A DNA stretch of 12,393 nt from a bacterium (GCA_021845705.1 JAJZVJ010000026.1:1-12393); one strand, 5' to 3'. Counted from the first letter of the stretch, positions 5,761 to 12,393 are shown. Notes: generated from the letters alone by a model not told the origin. Translations and numbers: made by a program.

Positions 5761-5779
5761 GTATTTGTTATAATATTTA
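5761..5779 (+). promoter_or_regulatory. Predicted extended -10 promoter for the rfaE1-kds-lpt operon
   Basis: GTATTTGTTATAATA carries TATAAT at 5769-5774 with TG at 5766-5767 read as TTTGT before it. No -35 box is evident. The box matches the one at 1032-1050 at 14 of 19 positions. The start codon of rfaE1 at 5784 is only 9 nt beyond the box, so the transcript should begin at, or within a few bases of, the ATG. Confidence 0.7.
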
Positions 5780-5783
5780 TATT

Positions 5784-6800
5784 ATGACAAAGGCCATATT
5801 CAAGCGTCTATCTTCGATAACCGCGAAATTCAGCGGACGCAAAATAGCCGTGTTCGGCGACCTGATGCTGGACCGCTACATAAAGGGCTCGGTAAAAAGG
5901 ATCTCCCCCGAGGCGCCCGTGCCGGTGGTCAGGGTAACCTCCGAGTCCGCAGTATGCGGCGGTTCCGCGAATGTGGCGGTCAACCTGGCCGCTTTAGGCG
6001 CGGTCCCGGTCCTGGTTTCCGTGGCCGGCCGCGACCCCGCGGCCGACGAACTATCCTCCCTGCTAGCCGGTTTCGGCATAAGCTCGGCGGCTTTAGTGCG
6101 CGACGCTTCTTTCCAGACCATCGAGAAGACGCGGGTGATAGCCGAGCACCAGCAGGTGGTGCGTTTCGACCGCGAGCAACCGGCCCTGCTGGGCCACGCC
6201 GCGAAGAAAGCCGCGCTTGCCTCGCTTGAAGCCGCGCTGAAAGGCGGCTGCGAGGCGCTTATACTTTCAGATTACGGAAAAGGCCTCCTCGAACCCGCTA
6301 CTATCAAGTCCGCGATAACCCTTGCCGCCAGGCTTGGCATACCTGTTTTTGTCGACCCGAAAGTGGAGCATTTCCAGCTTTACCGCGGCGCCGCCTGCAT
6401 TACCCCTAACACTATGGAAGCTTTCGGCGGAATGCGCCTTACCCTGCGCGAAGGGCAGGAAGCGGCGGAGGAGCTTGGCCGCGATATCATGCGCCGGCTG
6501 GCCGCGCGCTCCCTGCTTATCACCCAGGGCGAACACGGCATGACCCTCTTCGTCCGCCGCGGCGCCGCCGTAACCCCGCTGCACATCCCCACCCAGGCGC
6601 GCGAGGTGTACGACGTTACCGGCGCAGGAGACACCGTGATCTCGGTACTGGCCCTTGCCTGGGCCTCGGGCGCCGCGCCCGAAGAAGCCGCGCTGGCCGC
6701 CAACTTCGCGGCCGGGGTAGTGGTAGGAAAACTCGGTACGGCTTCCGTAACCGCGGCCGAACTCCTTGAAAGCGCTAAATCATGTCTGAAGACTGCCTGA
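5784..6800 (+). CDS. rfaE1: D-glycero-beta-D-manno-heptose-7-phosphate kinase (HldA / HldE kinase domain)
   Basis: RfaE1/HldA phosphorylates heptose-7-phosphate at C1, giving the 1,7-bisphosphate that GmhB dephosphorylates. The 338-residue protein is a PfkB-type kinase with FGDLMLDRY at 24-32, VKRISPEAPVPVV at 37-49, CGGSANVAVNLAALGA at 58-73, the central ILSDYGKGLL, VDPK and TPNTMEAF segments, and the catalytic REVYDVTGAGDTV with D283 as the presumed base. It ends where the E. coli HldE kinase domain ends; the adenylyltransferase domain is absent, so a separate HldC/RfaE2 is expected elsewhere. No Shine-Dalgarno site precedes the ATG, and the promoter lies right on top of it, suggesting a leaderless transcript. 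The next in-frame ATG is inside the GDLMLD motif, so 5784 is the only sensible ATG. It overlaps kdsB by 19 bp. Confidence 0.95.
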   Translation: MTKAIFKRLSSITAKFSGRKIAVFGDLMLDRYIKGSVKRISPEAPVPVVRVTSESAVCGGSANVAVNLAALGAVPVLVSVAGRDPAADELSSLLAGFGISSAALVRDASFQTIEKTRVIAEHQQVVRFDREQPALLGHAAKKAALASLEAALKGGCEALILSDYGKGLLEPATIKSAITLAARLGIPVFVDPKVEHFQLYRGAACITPNTMEAFGGMRLTLREGQEAAEELGRDIMRRLAARSLLITQGEHGMTLFVRRGAAVTPLHIPTQAREVYDVTGAGDTVISVLALAWASGAAPEEAALAANFAAGVVVGKLGTASVTAAELLESAKSCLKTA

Positions 6801-7516
6801 TAATCATACCGGCCCGCTACGGGTCGCAGCGTTTTCCCGGCAAGGTGCTCGCGCCCCTGGCGGGCAAGCCCGTTATCCAATGGTGCTGGGAAGCCGCGGT
6901 CAAGACAGGCCTCGGCGCGGTAGTTATCGCGACCGAACACGAGAAAGTCCTCAAATTCGCGCTTTCCATAGGCGCCCGGGCCGTTATGACAAGCCCCCGC
7001 TGCCAGTCCGGCACCGACCGCGTCCACGAAGCCGCCAGGGGGAGCGGAGCGAAGTTCATAATAAACATGCAGGGCGACGAACCCTTTATGAAAGCCTCCA
7101 CCCTGCTGAAGGCTTTCAAGAAGCTGAAAGCTTCCCCCGATTGCGCCATAGGCACGGCCTGCTCGCGCATTAAGGACAAAAGGGATATCATGAACCCCAA
7201 CTGCGTGAAGGTCGCGCTCAACTCCGCCGGGCGGGCGGTTTATTTTTCCCGCTGCCCCATCCCTTTCCACCACCGGCTCTCGGACCTGAAGGACTACCCG
7301 TACTTCAAACATTGCGGCTTCTACATTTACCACCGCGAAGCCCTGCAAAGATTCGTCAAACTCAAGCCCAGCCCCCTGGAGAGGCTGGAGCGCCTGGAAC
7401 AACTGCGCGCGCTTGAAAACGGCATGAAGATAGCTGTGGCCGAAGTCCCGGAACTGGGCCCGGCTATCGACGTGCCGGCCGATATCAGGACGGCTGCGGA
7501 ATTCCTGAACAAATAA
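6782..7516 (+). CDS. kdsB: 3-deoxy-manno-octulosonate cytidylyltransferase (CMP-Kdo synthetase)
   Basis: KdsB couples Kdo to CTP, giving CMP-Kdo for transfer to lipid A in the cytoplasm. The 244-residue protein shows the nucleotide-binding IIIPARYGSQRFPGK at 7-21, CQSGTDRVHEAA at 74-85, MQGDEPF at 96-102 with metal ligand D99, and a C-terminal AIDVPADIRTAAEF in which D230 aligns with the second metal ligand of the usual VDTPEDL motif. The length is normal. It overlaps the end of rfaE1 by 19 bp and precedes pyrG by 10 bp; the kdsB-pyrG pairing is also known in other diderms, such as chlamydiae, and makes sense because PyrG makes the CTP that KdsB consumes. No strong Shine-Dalgarno site is seen, so translation is probably coupled to rfaE1. 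Confidence 0.96.
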   Translation: MSEDCLIIIPARYGSQRFPGKVLAPLAGKPVIQWCWEAAVKTGLGAVVIATEHEKVLKFALSIGARAVMTSPRCQSGTDRVHEAARGSGAKFIINMQGDEPFMKASTLLKAFKKLKASPDCAIGTACSRIKDKRDIMNPNCVKVALNSAGRAVYFSRCPIPFHHRLSDLKDYPYFKHCGFYIYHREALQRFVKLKPSPLERLERLEQLRALENGMKIAVAEVPELGPAIDVPADIRTAAEFLNK

Positions 7517-7526
7517 AGGCCAATAA

Positions 7527-9140
7527 ATGACACGCTATATATTCGTGACCGGCGGCGTAGTAAGTTCCCTCGGCAAGGGGATCACGGCGGCTTCCATAGG
7601 ACGCCTCCTTAAAGCCCATGGCCTTTCCGTCACTATCGTAAAATGCGATCCCTATATCAACGTCGACGCCGGTACCATGGCCCCCCTGCAGCACGGCGAG
7701 GTCTTCGTGACCGACGACGGGGCCGAGACGGACCTGGACCTCGGCTACTACGAGCGCTTCCTGGGGATAGATACCAGCCGCATGAACATAGTTACGGCCG
7801 GCCAGATCTACCAGACCGTGATCGCCCGCGAGCGCGCGGGAGGATACCTGGGCCAGACAGTACAGGTGATCCCGCATATCACCGACGAGATAAAGCGCCG
7901 CTTTGTCAAAGCCGGCGAAGGTTTCGACATCACCATCATCGAGATAGGCGGCACCGTGGGGGATATAGAGAGCCTGCCCTTCCTGGAAGCCGCGCGCCAG
8001 ATGCGCCCTGACCGCATGCGTAACGACGTGCTTTACCTGCATGTCACCCTGGTGCCCTACCTCCACGCCTCCGACGAACTTAAGACCAAGCCCACGCAGC
8101 ACTCCGTGAACAAGCTGCGCGAGATAGGCATCGACCCGGATATCATAGTCTGCCGCGCCGAGAAGCCGCTGGCGAAGGATATAAAGAACAAGATAGCCCT
8201 GTTCACCAGCGTCCCGAAGGAGGCCGTGATCGACGCGCCGGACGCCCCCTCCATCTACGACGTACCGCTGATCCTTAAAAAGCAGGGGCTCGACGAGCAG
8301 ATAATGATGCTGCTGCGCCTTAGGAGCGGCAAGTGGGACTTCGAGGAATGGACGGATTTCGTGCAGCGCCTTAAGGCCGCCGGCAGCGCCGCGCCGGTCC
8401 GTATAGCCCTGGCCGGCAAGTACACCAAGCTGAAGGACTCCTATAAATCACTGGTGGAAGCCATCCAGCACGGCGCTATAGCCAACGGCGTAAAAGCCGA
8501 ATTCGACTATGTGGACGTGGAGGAAGAGAATTTCGAGGAGCACCTGTCAAAGGCCGACGGCCTGATAGTGCCCGGCGGCTTCGGCGACCGGGGCATCGAG
8601 GGCAAGATAGCGGCGGTGCGCTACGCCCGCGAGAACAACCTGCCGTTCCTCGGCATCTGCCTCGGCATGCAGTGCGCCGCCATAGAATTCGCCCGCAACG
8701 TTCTCGGGCTCAGGAACGCGCACTCCTCCGAGTTCAACCCGAAGACGCCGCATCCCGTGGTAGACCTGATGGCGGCCCAGAAAGGCGTTAAGGACAAGGG
8801 CGGGACCATGCGCCTCGGGGCCTGGCCGTGCGAGATAAAGGCGGGCACGCTGGCCCACAGGATCTACGGAACCCCCTCCATCTCGGAGCGGCACCGCCAT
8901 CGTTACGAGTTCAACTCTAAATATATCCCCCAGTACGAGAAGAAAGGCATGATCGTGAGCGGCATGAACCGGAAGCTTAAGCTGCCGGAAATGGTGGAGA
9001 TAAAGGGCCACCCCTGGTTCCTCGGCGTGCAGTTCCACCCGGAATTCAAGTCCAAGCCGCTGATGCCCCACCCGCTCTTCTTCAGTTTCGTGGCGGCGGC
9101 GGTAAAGAACAAGAAGAAAGAGAGCGTGACAAGCAGATAG
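7527..9140 (+). CDS. pyrG: CTP synthase (glutamine hydrolysing)
   Basis: PyrG aminates UTP to CTP using ATP and glutamine. The 537-residue protein has the complete two-domain architecture. The synthase domain starts with YIFVTGGVVSSLGKGITAAS at 4-23 (P-loop), then KCDPYINVDAGTMAP and HGEVFVTDDGAETDLDLG. The class I glutamine amidotransferase domain contains VPGGFGDRG at 348-356, the nucleophile C378 in FLGICLGMQ, and the catalytic pair H504/E506 in QFHPEF. SERHRHRYEFN is also typical. The size is close to the usual 530-550 residues. The gene is embedded in the Kdo block between kdsB and kdsA, which points to CTP supply for CMP-Kdo as well as for nucleotide metabolism. I see no attenuator or leader in the 10 bp gap upstream. 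Confidence 0.99.
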   Translation: MTRYIFVTGGVVSSLGKGITAASIGRLLKAHGLSVTIVKCDPYINVDAGTMAPLQHGEVFVTDDGAETDLDLGYYERFLGIDTSRMNIVTAGQIYQTVIARERAGGYLGQTVQVIPHITDEIKRRFVKAGEGFDITIIEIGGTVGDIESLPFLEAARQMRPDRMRNDVLYLHVTLVPYLHASDELKTKPTQHSVNKLREIGIDPDIIVCRAEKPLAKDIKNKIALFTSVPKEAVIDAPDAPSIYDVPLILKKQGLDEQIMMLLRLRSGKWDFEEWTDFVQRLKAAGSAAPVRIALAGKYTKLKDSYKSLVEAIQHGAIANGVKAEFDYVDVEEENFEEHLSKADGLIVPGGFGDRGIEGKIAAVRYARENNLPFLGICLGMQCAAIEFARNVLGLRNAHSSEFNPKTPHPVVDLMAAQKGVKDKGGTMRLGAWPCEIKAGTLAHRIYGTPSISERHRHRYEFNSKYIPQYEKKGMIVSGMNRKLKLPEMVEIKGHPWFLGVQFHPEFKSKPLMPHPLFFSFVAAAVKNKKKESVTSR

Positions 9141-9158
9141 CGGGCGCCGCGGGGACGC

Positions 9159-9164
9159 AAGGAG
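9159..9164 (+). promoter_or_regulatory. Ribosome binding site for the GTG start of kdsA
   Basis: AAGGAG lies 5 nt before GTG 9170-9172. The following codons give the KQKDVRIGNV beginning expected just before the KdsA barrel, which supports the GTG start. Confidence 0.75.
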
Positions 9165-9169
9165 CAAGC

Positions 9170-10015
9170 GTGAAACAGAAAGACGTAAGGATCGGGAACG
9201 TTGTTTTCTCTAACAGCAGGCCGCTGGTCTATATCGCCGGGCCATGCGTCATCGAGACGCCGGAAAGCTACGAGGCCGAAGCCGTAAAACTTAAAAAGAT
9301 ATTCGGGGCCCTCAAGACCCCATTTGTTCTCAAAGCCTCTTTCGACAAGGCGAACCGGACCTCCCACAAGTCCTTCCGCGGTATAGGCATGGAGGCGGCC
9401 CTGGACTTCCTGAAAGACCTTAAGAACCGCCTGAAGCTCCCTATAATCGTGGACGTACACGATCCGTCCCAGGCGTCCCGCGTGGCCGAAGTAGCCGACA
9501 TCCTCCAGATACCGGCCTTTATGTGCCGGCAGACCGACCTGCTTTTCGCCTGCGCCGATACCGGGAGGGCCGTCAACGTGAAAAAGGGCCAGTTCCTTTC
9601 CCCCTGGGACGCCGAGAACATAGTCAGGAAGCTCGAAAGCCGCGGCGCCGCCGGCATAATGCTGACCGAGCGGGGTTCTTCCTTCGGCTACGGCAATTTA
9701 GTGGTGGACATGCGGGGCCTGGAAATAATGAAAGAGTTCGGCTACCCGGTCATCTTCGACTGCACCCATTCCGTGCAGAAACCCGGTGGCCTGGGCACCG
9801 CTACCGGCGGGGACCGGAAATTCATCATGCCGCTCGCCAAGGCCGCCGCCGCCCTGAAAATAGCCGGCCTGTTCTTTGAAGCCCACCCTGACCCGGCCAA
9901 AGCCCTTTCGGACGGCCCCAACTCTCTAAGGCTGGATGACGTGAAACCGATAGTAGGAGCCCTTAACCGCGTTGACAGGCTGGCCGCGGAAATTTCCGGC
10001 GTAAGTTCAAAATGA
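9170..10015 (+). CDS. kdsA: 3-deoxy-8-phosphooctulonate (Kdo-8-phosphate) synthase, metal-dependent type
   Basis: KdsA condenses phosphoenolpyruvate with arabinose-5-phosphate to Kdo-8-phosphate. The 281-residue TIM-barrel protein shows YIAGPCVIETPESYE at 21-35, FVLKASFDKANRTSHKSFRG at 52-71, VDVHDP, IPAFMCRQTDLL, LTERGSSFGYGNLVVDMRGL, DCTHSVQKPGG at 197-207 and a closing EAHPDPAKALSDGPNSL. Four residues match the metal ligands of the Aquifex-type enzyme: C26, H200, E237 and D248. The metal-independent E. coli enzyme has asparagine instead of the cysteine, so this one should need a divalent metal. The GTG start is supported by AAGGAG. It follows pyrG after 29 bp and is followed by a small zinc-ribbon gene after 21 bp. 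The enzyme identity is certain; the metal class is inferred from the cysteine. Confidence 0.97.
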   Translation: MKQKDVRIGNVVFSNSRPLVYIAGPCVIETPESYEAEAVKLKKIFGALKTPFVLKASFDKANRTSHKSFRGIGMEAALDFLKDLKNRLKLPIIVDVHDPSQASRVAEVADILQIPAFMCRQTDLLFACADTGRAVNVKKGQFLSPWDAENIVRKLESRGAAGIMLTERGSSFGYGNLVVDMRGLEIMKEFGYPVIFDCTHSVQKPGGLGTATGGDRKFIMPLAKAAAALKIAGLFFEAHPDPAKALSDGPNSLRLDDVKPIVGALNRVDRLAAEISGVSSK

Positions 10016-10036
10016 GCCGTTAACAGAGGAAAGAAT

Positions 10037-10300
10037 ATGAAATGCACAAACTGCGGGCAGGAAAACCGCCCCACGCTTAAATTCTGCAAAAAATGCAATA
10101 CCGACCTTACCCTGCCGCCGCCCTGGTTCCCGGACTGGAGATGGCATTTAAAGGCGCTCTCGTGGATCTACCTGTCGCTTATAGCCGGTTTTTTCACGCT
10201 GAGCTACCTGCTGCACAAGCTCCCGCCGCCCTACGACCAGCGCCAGATGCCGCCGGAAATGACCCCCTGGCTTAACCCTCATAAGATCCCGGCGCCATGA
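10037..10300 (+). CDS. Small zinc-ribbon protein with one transmembrane segment, function unknown
   Basis: This 87-residue protein begins with a compact zinc ribbon: CTNC at 3-6 and CKKC at 17-20, with the GxxN and K-FC spacing typical of bacterial zinc-ribbon domains. An aromatic, proline-rich linker (PPPWFPDWRWH) and a single hydrophobic segment at about 39-59 follow. The last 28 residues are proline-rich (six of the last 25 in PP or P-containing turns). With the ribbon N-terminal, an N-in arrangement with a short periplasmic tail is likely but not proven. GAGGA at 10026-10030 precedes the ATG by 6 nt, and the stop overlaps the kdsD start (ATGA), so it is expressed with the Kdo genes and translation is coupled. 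I do not recognise a specific family, and a role in Kdo or LPS assembly is guilt by association only. Confidence 0.75.
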   Translation: MKCTNCGQENRPTLKFCKKCNTDLTLPPPWFPDWRWHLKALSWIYLSLIAGFFTLSYLLHKLPPPYDQRQMPPEMTPWLNPHKIPAP

Positions 10301-11277
10301 ACGCAAAAGACCTGCTGATACTTAAGACGGCCCGCGGCGTTATCGCCGCGGAAAGCCGCGCCGTGGCCGGGCTTTCAAAGGCCCTGGACGCCTCCTTTAT
10401 AAAGGCCGCGCGCCTGCTGGAAGCCTGCCCCGGGAAGGCCGTGCTCCTGGGCGTAGGCAAGTCAGGGCTCATCGCGCGCAAGATAGCGGCCACGCTCGCC
10501 TCCACCGGGACGCGCAGCGTCTACCTGCACCCGGTGGAATCCCTGCACGGCGACCTGGGCATGATAGCCGCGGACGACGTGGCCGTAGCGCTCTCCTATT
10601 CGGGAGAAACGGAAGAGACCGCCAAGCTCCTGCAGATACTTAAAAGCCAGGGCCTGCCCGTGATCTCCATAACCAACGGCCTTAATTCGCGCATGGCGCG
10701 CTATTCGGACGTGATCCTGCGGCTGCACGTGAAGGCGGAAGCCTGCCCCTTCGACATAGTCCCCACCTCCTCCACTACCGCGATGCTCGCCCTCGGCGAC
10801 GCGCTGGCGGTCACGCTGATGACGCTTAAAGGTTTCGATAAAAAACGCTTCGCCCGCCTGCACCCCGGCGGCAACCTGGGAAAACTTCTCAACCTCAGGG
10901 TGGCGGACCTGATGCGCAGCGGCCGCGAGAACCCCGTGGCCAGAGAAACGGACAGCGTGGCCAGCGCGCTGGAGGTAATGACCGCCACCCGCGCGGGCGC
11001 GGTTTCGGTCACCGGCGCCGGAGGCAGGCTTACCGGCTATTTCACCGACGGAGACCTGCGCCGCCGCCTCCAGGACGGGTTCTCGGACCTTTCCCTCCCG
11101 GTAAAGCTTGTAATGACGCGCGGGCCGCTTACGGTCCACCCCGAAACCATGGCTATGGAAGCCGCCCGCCTGATTTCGGAGCGGAAGATAGACAATATCC
11201 CGGTAACCGACGCCAGGACAGGCAGGCCGGTGGGCATAATAGACGAGCGGGACCTGCTCAAAGAGGGGCTGGGTTGA
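10297..11277 (+). CDS. kdsD: Arabinose-5-phosphate isomerase (KdsD/KpsF type)
   Basis: KdsD interconverts ribulose-5-phosphate and arabinose-5-phosphate, the first committed substrate for Kdo. The 326-residue protein has an N-terminal SIS domain with LLGVGKSGLIARKIAATLAS at 50-69 (K55), LHPVESLHGDLGM at 77-89, LSYSGETEET at 99-108 (E107), KAEACPFDIVPTSSTTAM at 146-163 (E148) and RLHPGGNLGK at 187-196 (H189). These four residues align with the catalytic K59, E111, E152 and H193 of the E. coli enzyme. Two CBS domains follow: about 203-260 and 265-326. The start overlaps the zinc-ribbon gene (ATGA) with no separate ribosome binding site, and the end overlaps lptC (TTGA). In E. coli kdsC lies between kdsD and lptC; here there is no room for it. 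Confidence 0.96.
   Translation: MNAKDLLILKTARGVIAAESRAVAGLSKALDASFIKAARLLEACPGKAVLLGVGKSGLIARKIAATLASTGTRSVYLHPVESLHGDLGMIAADDVAVALSYSGETEETAKLLQILKSQGLPVISITNGLNSRMARYSDVILRLHVKAEACPFDIVPTSSTTAMLALGDALAVTLMTLKGFDKKRFARLHPGGNLGKLLNLRVADLMRSGRENPVARETDSVASALEVMTATRAGAVSVTGAGGRLTGYFTDGDLRRRLQDGFSDLSLPVKLVMTRGPLTVHPETMAMEAARLISERKIDNIPVTDARTGRPVGIIDERDLLKEGLG
11263..11268 (+). promoter_or_regulatory. Ribosome binding site for the TTG start of lptC
   Basis: GAGGGG lies 5 nt before TTG 11274-11276, which overlaps the kdsD stop as TTGA. The TTG is followed directly by a lysine-arginine plus hydrophobic lipoprotein signal, which supports this rare start codon. Confidence 0.65.
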
Positions 11278-11774
11278 AGCGGCTTCTCCCCTTCTGTCTC
11301 CTCGCCCTGGCCGCCTGCTCCGGCGCGGATTCCCGCGAGGCCGCGCCCGGCGTCAGCCTGCTTAAGGACTTTTCCATGGCCGAGGCGGACGCCGGGCTCT
11401 CCGCCTGGCGCCTTGACGCGGAAACGGGCAGGCTGGACGAAAAAAAGGGCGTCATTTCCTTCAGTTCGCCGCGCATCAGGTTTTACGACCAGGACCGGGT
11501 TTCCTCGGAGATCACCGCGCTCTCCGGCTTCCTGGAGATGAAGAAAAGGGACGCGCGGCTGAACGACCAGGTGGTCGTGGATTCTAAGAGGGACGGGATG
11601 CGCCTTACCACCACCAAGCTTTATTACAGTTCCGCGCGCGCCAAGATCTGGACGGAAGAGCCTGTCACCATCTACAAGGGGCGCACGGTCATAAATGGAC
11701 GCGGCTTTATCGCCAATCCCGACCTTTCCGAGATAGAGATCCGGCACCAGGAGACGCGGCTTTCCGGCAAATGA
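11274..11774 (+). CDS. lptC: LptC-like LPS export protein, predicted lipoprotein
   Basis: LptC is the inner-membrane-anchored periplasmic link that passes LPS from LptB2FG to LptA. The 166-residue protein starts at TTG and has a lipoprotein signal: KR, a hydrophobic stretch and the lipobox L12-A13-A14-C15, so lipidation of C15 is predicted instead of the transmembrane anchor of E. coli LptC. The body has the beta-strand pattern of LptC/LptA proteins: LSAWRLDAETGRLDEKKGVI, then an RIRFYDQDRVSSEITALSG element, a VVVDSKRDGMRLTTTKLYY element and a final GRTVINGRGF with IRHQETRLSGK. The size fits LptC. It overlaps both kdsD (TTGA) and the following LptA-like gene (ATGA). Family assignment rests on the repeat pattern and context; exact orthology is not proven. 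Confidence 0.83.
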   Translation: MKRLLPFCLLALAACSGADSREAAPGVSLLKDFSMAEADAGLSAWRLDAETGRLDEKKGVISFSSPRIRFYDQDRVSSEITALSGFLEMKKRDARLNDQVVVDSKRDGMRLTTTKLYYSSARAKIWTEEPVTIYKGRTVINGRGFIANPDLSEIEIRHQETRLSGK

Positions 11775-12393
11775 AAACAGTCCTGCTCCTGCTAATCCTG
11801 GTCCAGGCCGTCCTGCCGCTCGGCGCGGAGGAAGATTTCCTGCGCGGCTCCGTGGTAAAGAGCGACAAGTGGAAGATGGACCGGGTGCATGACAGGGAAA
11901 TATTCGAGGGCAACGTTTCTTTCCGCAACCCCCGCTATACCCTTAAGGCCGATTACGCCCTTTACCTGCGCCCGGTGCAGACCTGGAACATCACGGGTTC
12001 CGTCTACATACTGCGCCGCTTCGACGACAGGTCCCAGGTGGTGGTCGATTGCGACACGGCGCTTTACAATGAAAAGCTCGAGGAGGCCACGCTCGGGCGC
12101 GGAGCCCTCCCGGTAAGAATGAGCTACACCGGCGCGGACGGCCGCGTTCTACGGGGCCGGGCCGACAAGACATTTGCCGAGAACAAAAAAGGCCTTATGA
12201 AATTTGAGGGGAATTTTTCTCTCTCGACGGAAAACCTGGACATGTACTCCCAGAAAGGCCTTTACGACAACAAAGAGGGAACCTTCCTGATGTACGAATC
12301 CACGCCCCTGGCCGTCGGCAACAGGCAGGGCTTCGATTTCGCCATAAACGCCGAGAAGATCAAGTTCTTCAGCGCCAGCCGCGACTTAAAATT
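11771..12393 (+). CDS. lptA: LptA/OstA-like periplasmic LPS transport protein, 3' end outside window
   Basis: An open frame runs from ATG 11771 to the window edge (207 codons plus two bases) with no stop. A signal peptide is evident: KTVLLLLILVQAVLPLGA, with likely cleavage before EED. The following sequence has the OstA/LptA pattern of repeated beta-strands: REIFEGNVSFRNPRYTLKAD, ALYLRPVQTWNITGSVYILR, VVVDCDTALYNEKLEEATL and later GLMKFEGNFSLSTENLDMYS. This fits a periplasmic beta-jellyroll bridge protein that receives LPS from LptC. It is already at least as long as ordinary LptA (about 180 residues in E. coli), so it may be an extended OstA-type protein or a second LptC-like domain. The start overlaps the lptC stop (ATGA). 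No Shine-Dalgarno site is close, so coupled translation is likely. Confidence 0.72.
   Translation, partial: MKTVLLLLILVQAVLPLGAEEDFLRGSVVKSDKWKMDRVHDREIFEGNVSFRNPRYTLKADYALYLRPVQTWNITGSVYILRRFDDRSQVVVDCDTALYNEKLEEATLGRGALPVRMSYTGADGRVLRGRADKTFAENKKGLMKFEGNFSLSTENLDMYSQKGLYDNKEGTFLMYESTPLAVGNRQGFDFAINAEKIKFFSASRDLK

Noticed and set aside
6380..7402. Long antisense ORF (340 codons, minus strand) across rfaE1 and kdsB
   Set aside because: It lies opposite two unmistakable enzymes, has no recognisable motif, and is what high third-position GC produces on the opposite strand. The antisense ORFs at 1610-2386, 7485-8102, 8547-9167 and 10462-11139 were rejected for the same reason.

Overview
This window is a dense, almost entirely plus-strand block of lipopolysaccharide (LPS) assembly genes from a GC-rich, diderm (Gram-negative) bacterium. 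The genes cover lipid A phosphorylation, heptose and Kdo synthesis, heptosyl transfer and LPS export. I cannot place the organism firmly. The gene mix, the sparse AT-rich promoters in a GC-rich background and the heavy use of the ATA isoleucine codon would fit an uncultured lineage such as Elusimicrobiota, but that is an impression, not a demonstration.

Layout. (1) 1-989: the tail of a family 9 glycosyltransferase (heptosyltransferase type), then a membrane-anchored NodB/CE4 polysaccharide deacetylase. (2) 1032-5710: a promoter with an extended -10 box drives two tiny overlapping helical proteins that look like the two halves of DUF4254, a second GT9 heptosyltransferase-like protein, lpxK and gmhB. 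A roughly 170 bp MITE-like element with 23 bp terminal inverted repeats follows, and then a membrane methyltransferase-like protein (ICMT/PEMT type) and a secreted DUF3108 protein. (3) 5761-12393: a second, nearly identical extended -10 box sits almost on the start codon of rfaE1 (hldA). It is followed by kdsB, pyrG, kdsA, a small zinc-ribbon/one-TM protein, kdsD, lptC and the start of an lptA-like gene cut by the window edge.

How the genes work together. KdsD makes arabinose-5-phosphate, KdsA condenses it with PEP to Kdo-8-phosphate, and KdsB activates Kdo with CTP supplied by PyrG. RfaE1 and GmhB are two steps of ADP-heptose synthesis, and the GT9 enzymes would transfer heptose to the core. 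LpxK phosphorylates lipid A. LptC and the LptA-like protein carry finished LPS across the periplasm. kdsC, waaA, gmhA, hldC and lptB are not in the window. Translation is tightly coupled: NTGA stop/start overlaps with ATG, GTG and TTG starts recur through the block.

The least ordinary items are the split DUF4254 pair, whose halves also resemble each other; the MITE-like insertion that supplies the last codons and stop of gmhB; the apparently leaderless rfaE1 transcript; and the uncharacterised zinc-ribbon membrane protein in the Kdo block, from which kdsC is missing. No RNA genes, CRISPR arrays, canonical intrinsic terminators or gene-free stretches over 300 bases were seen.
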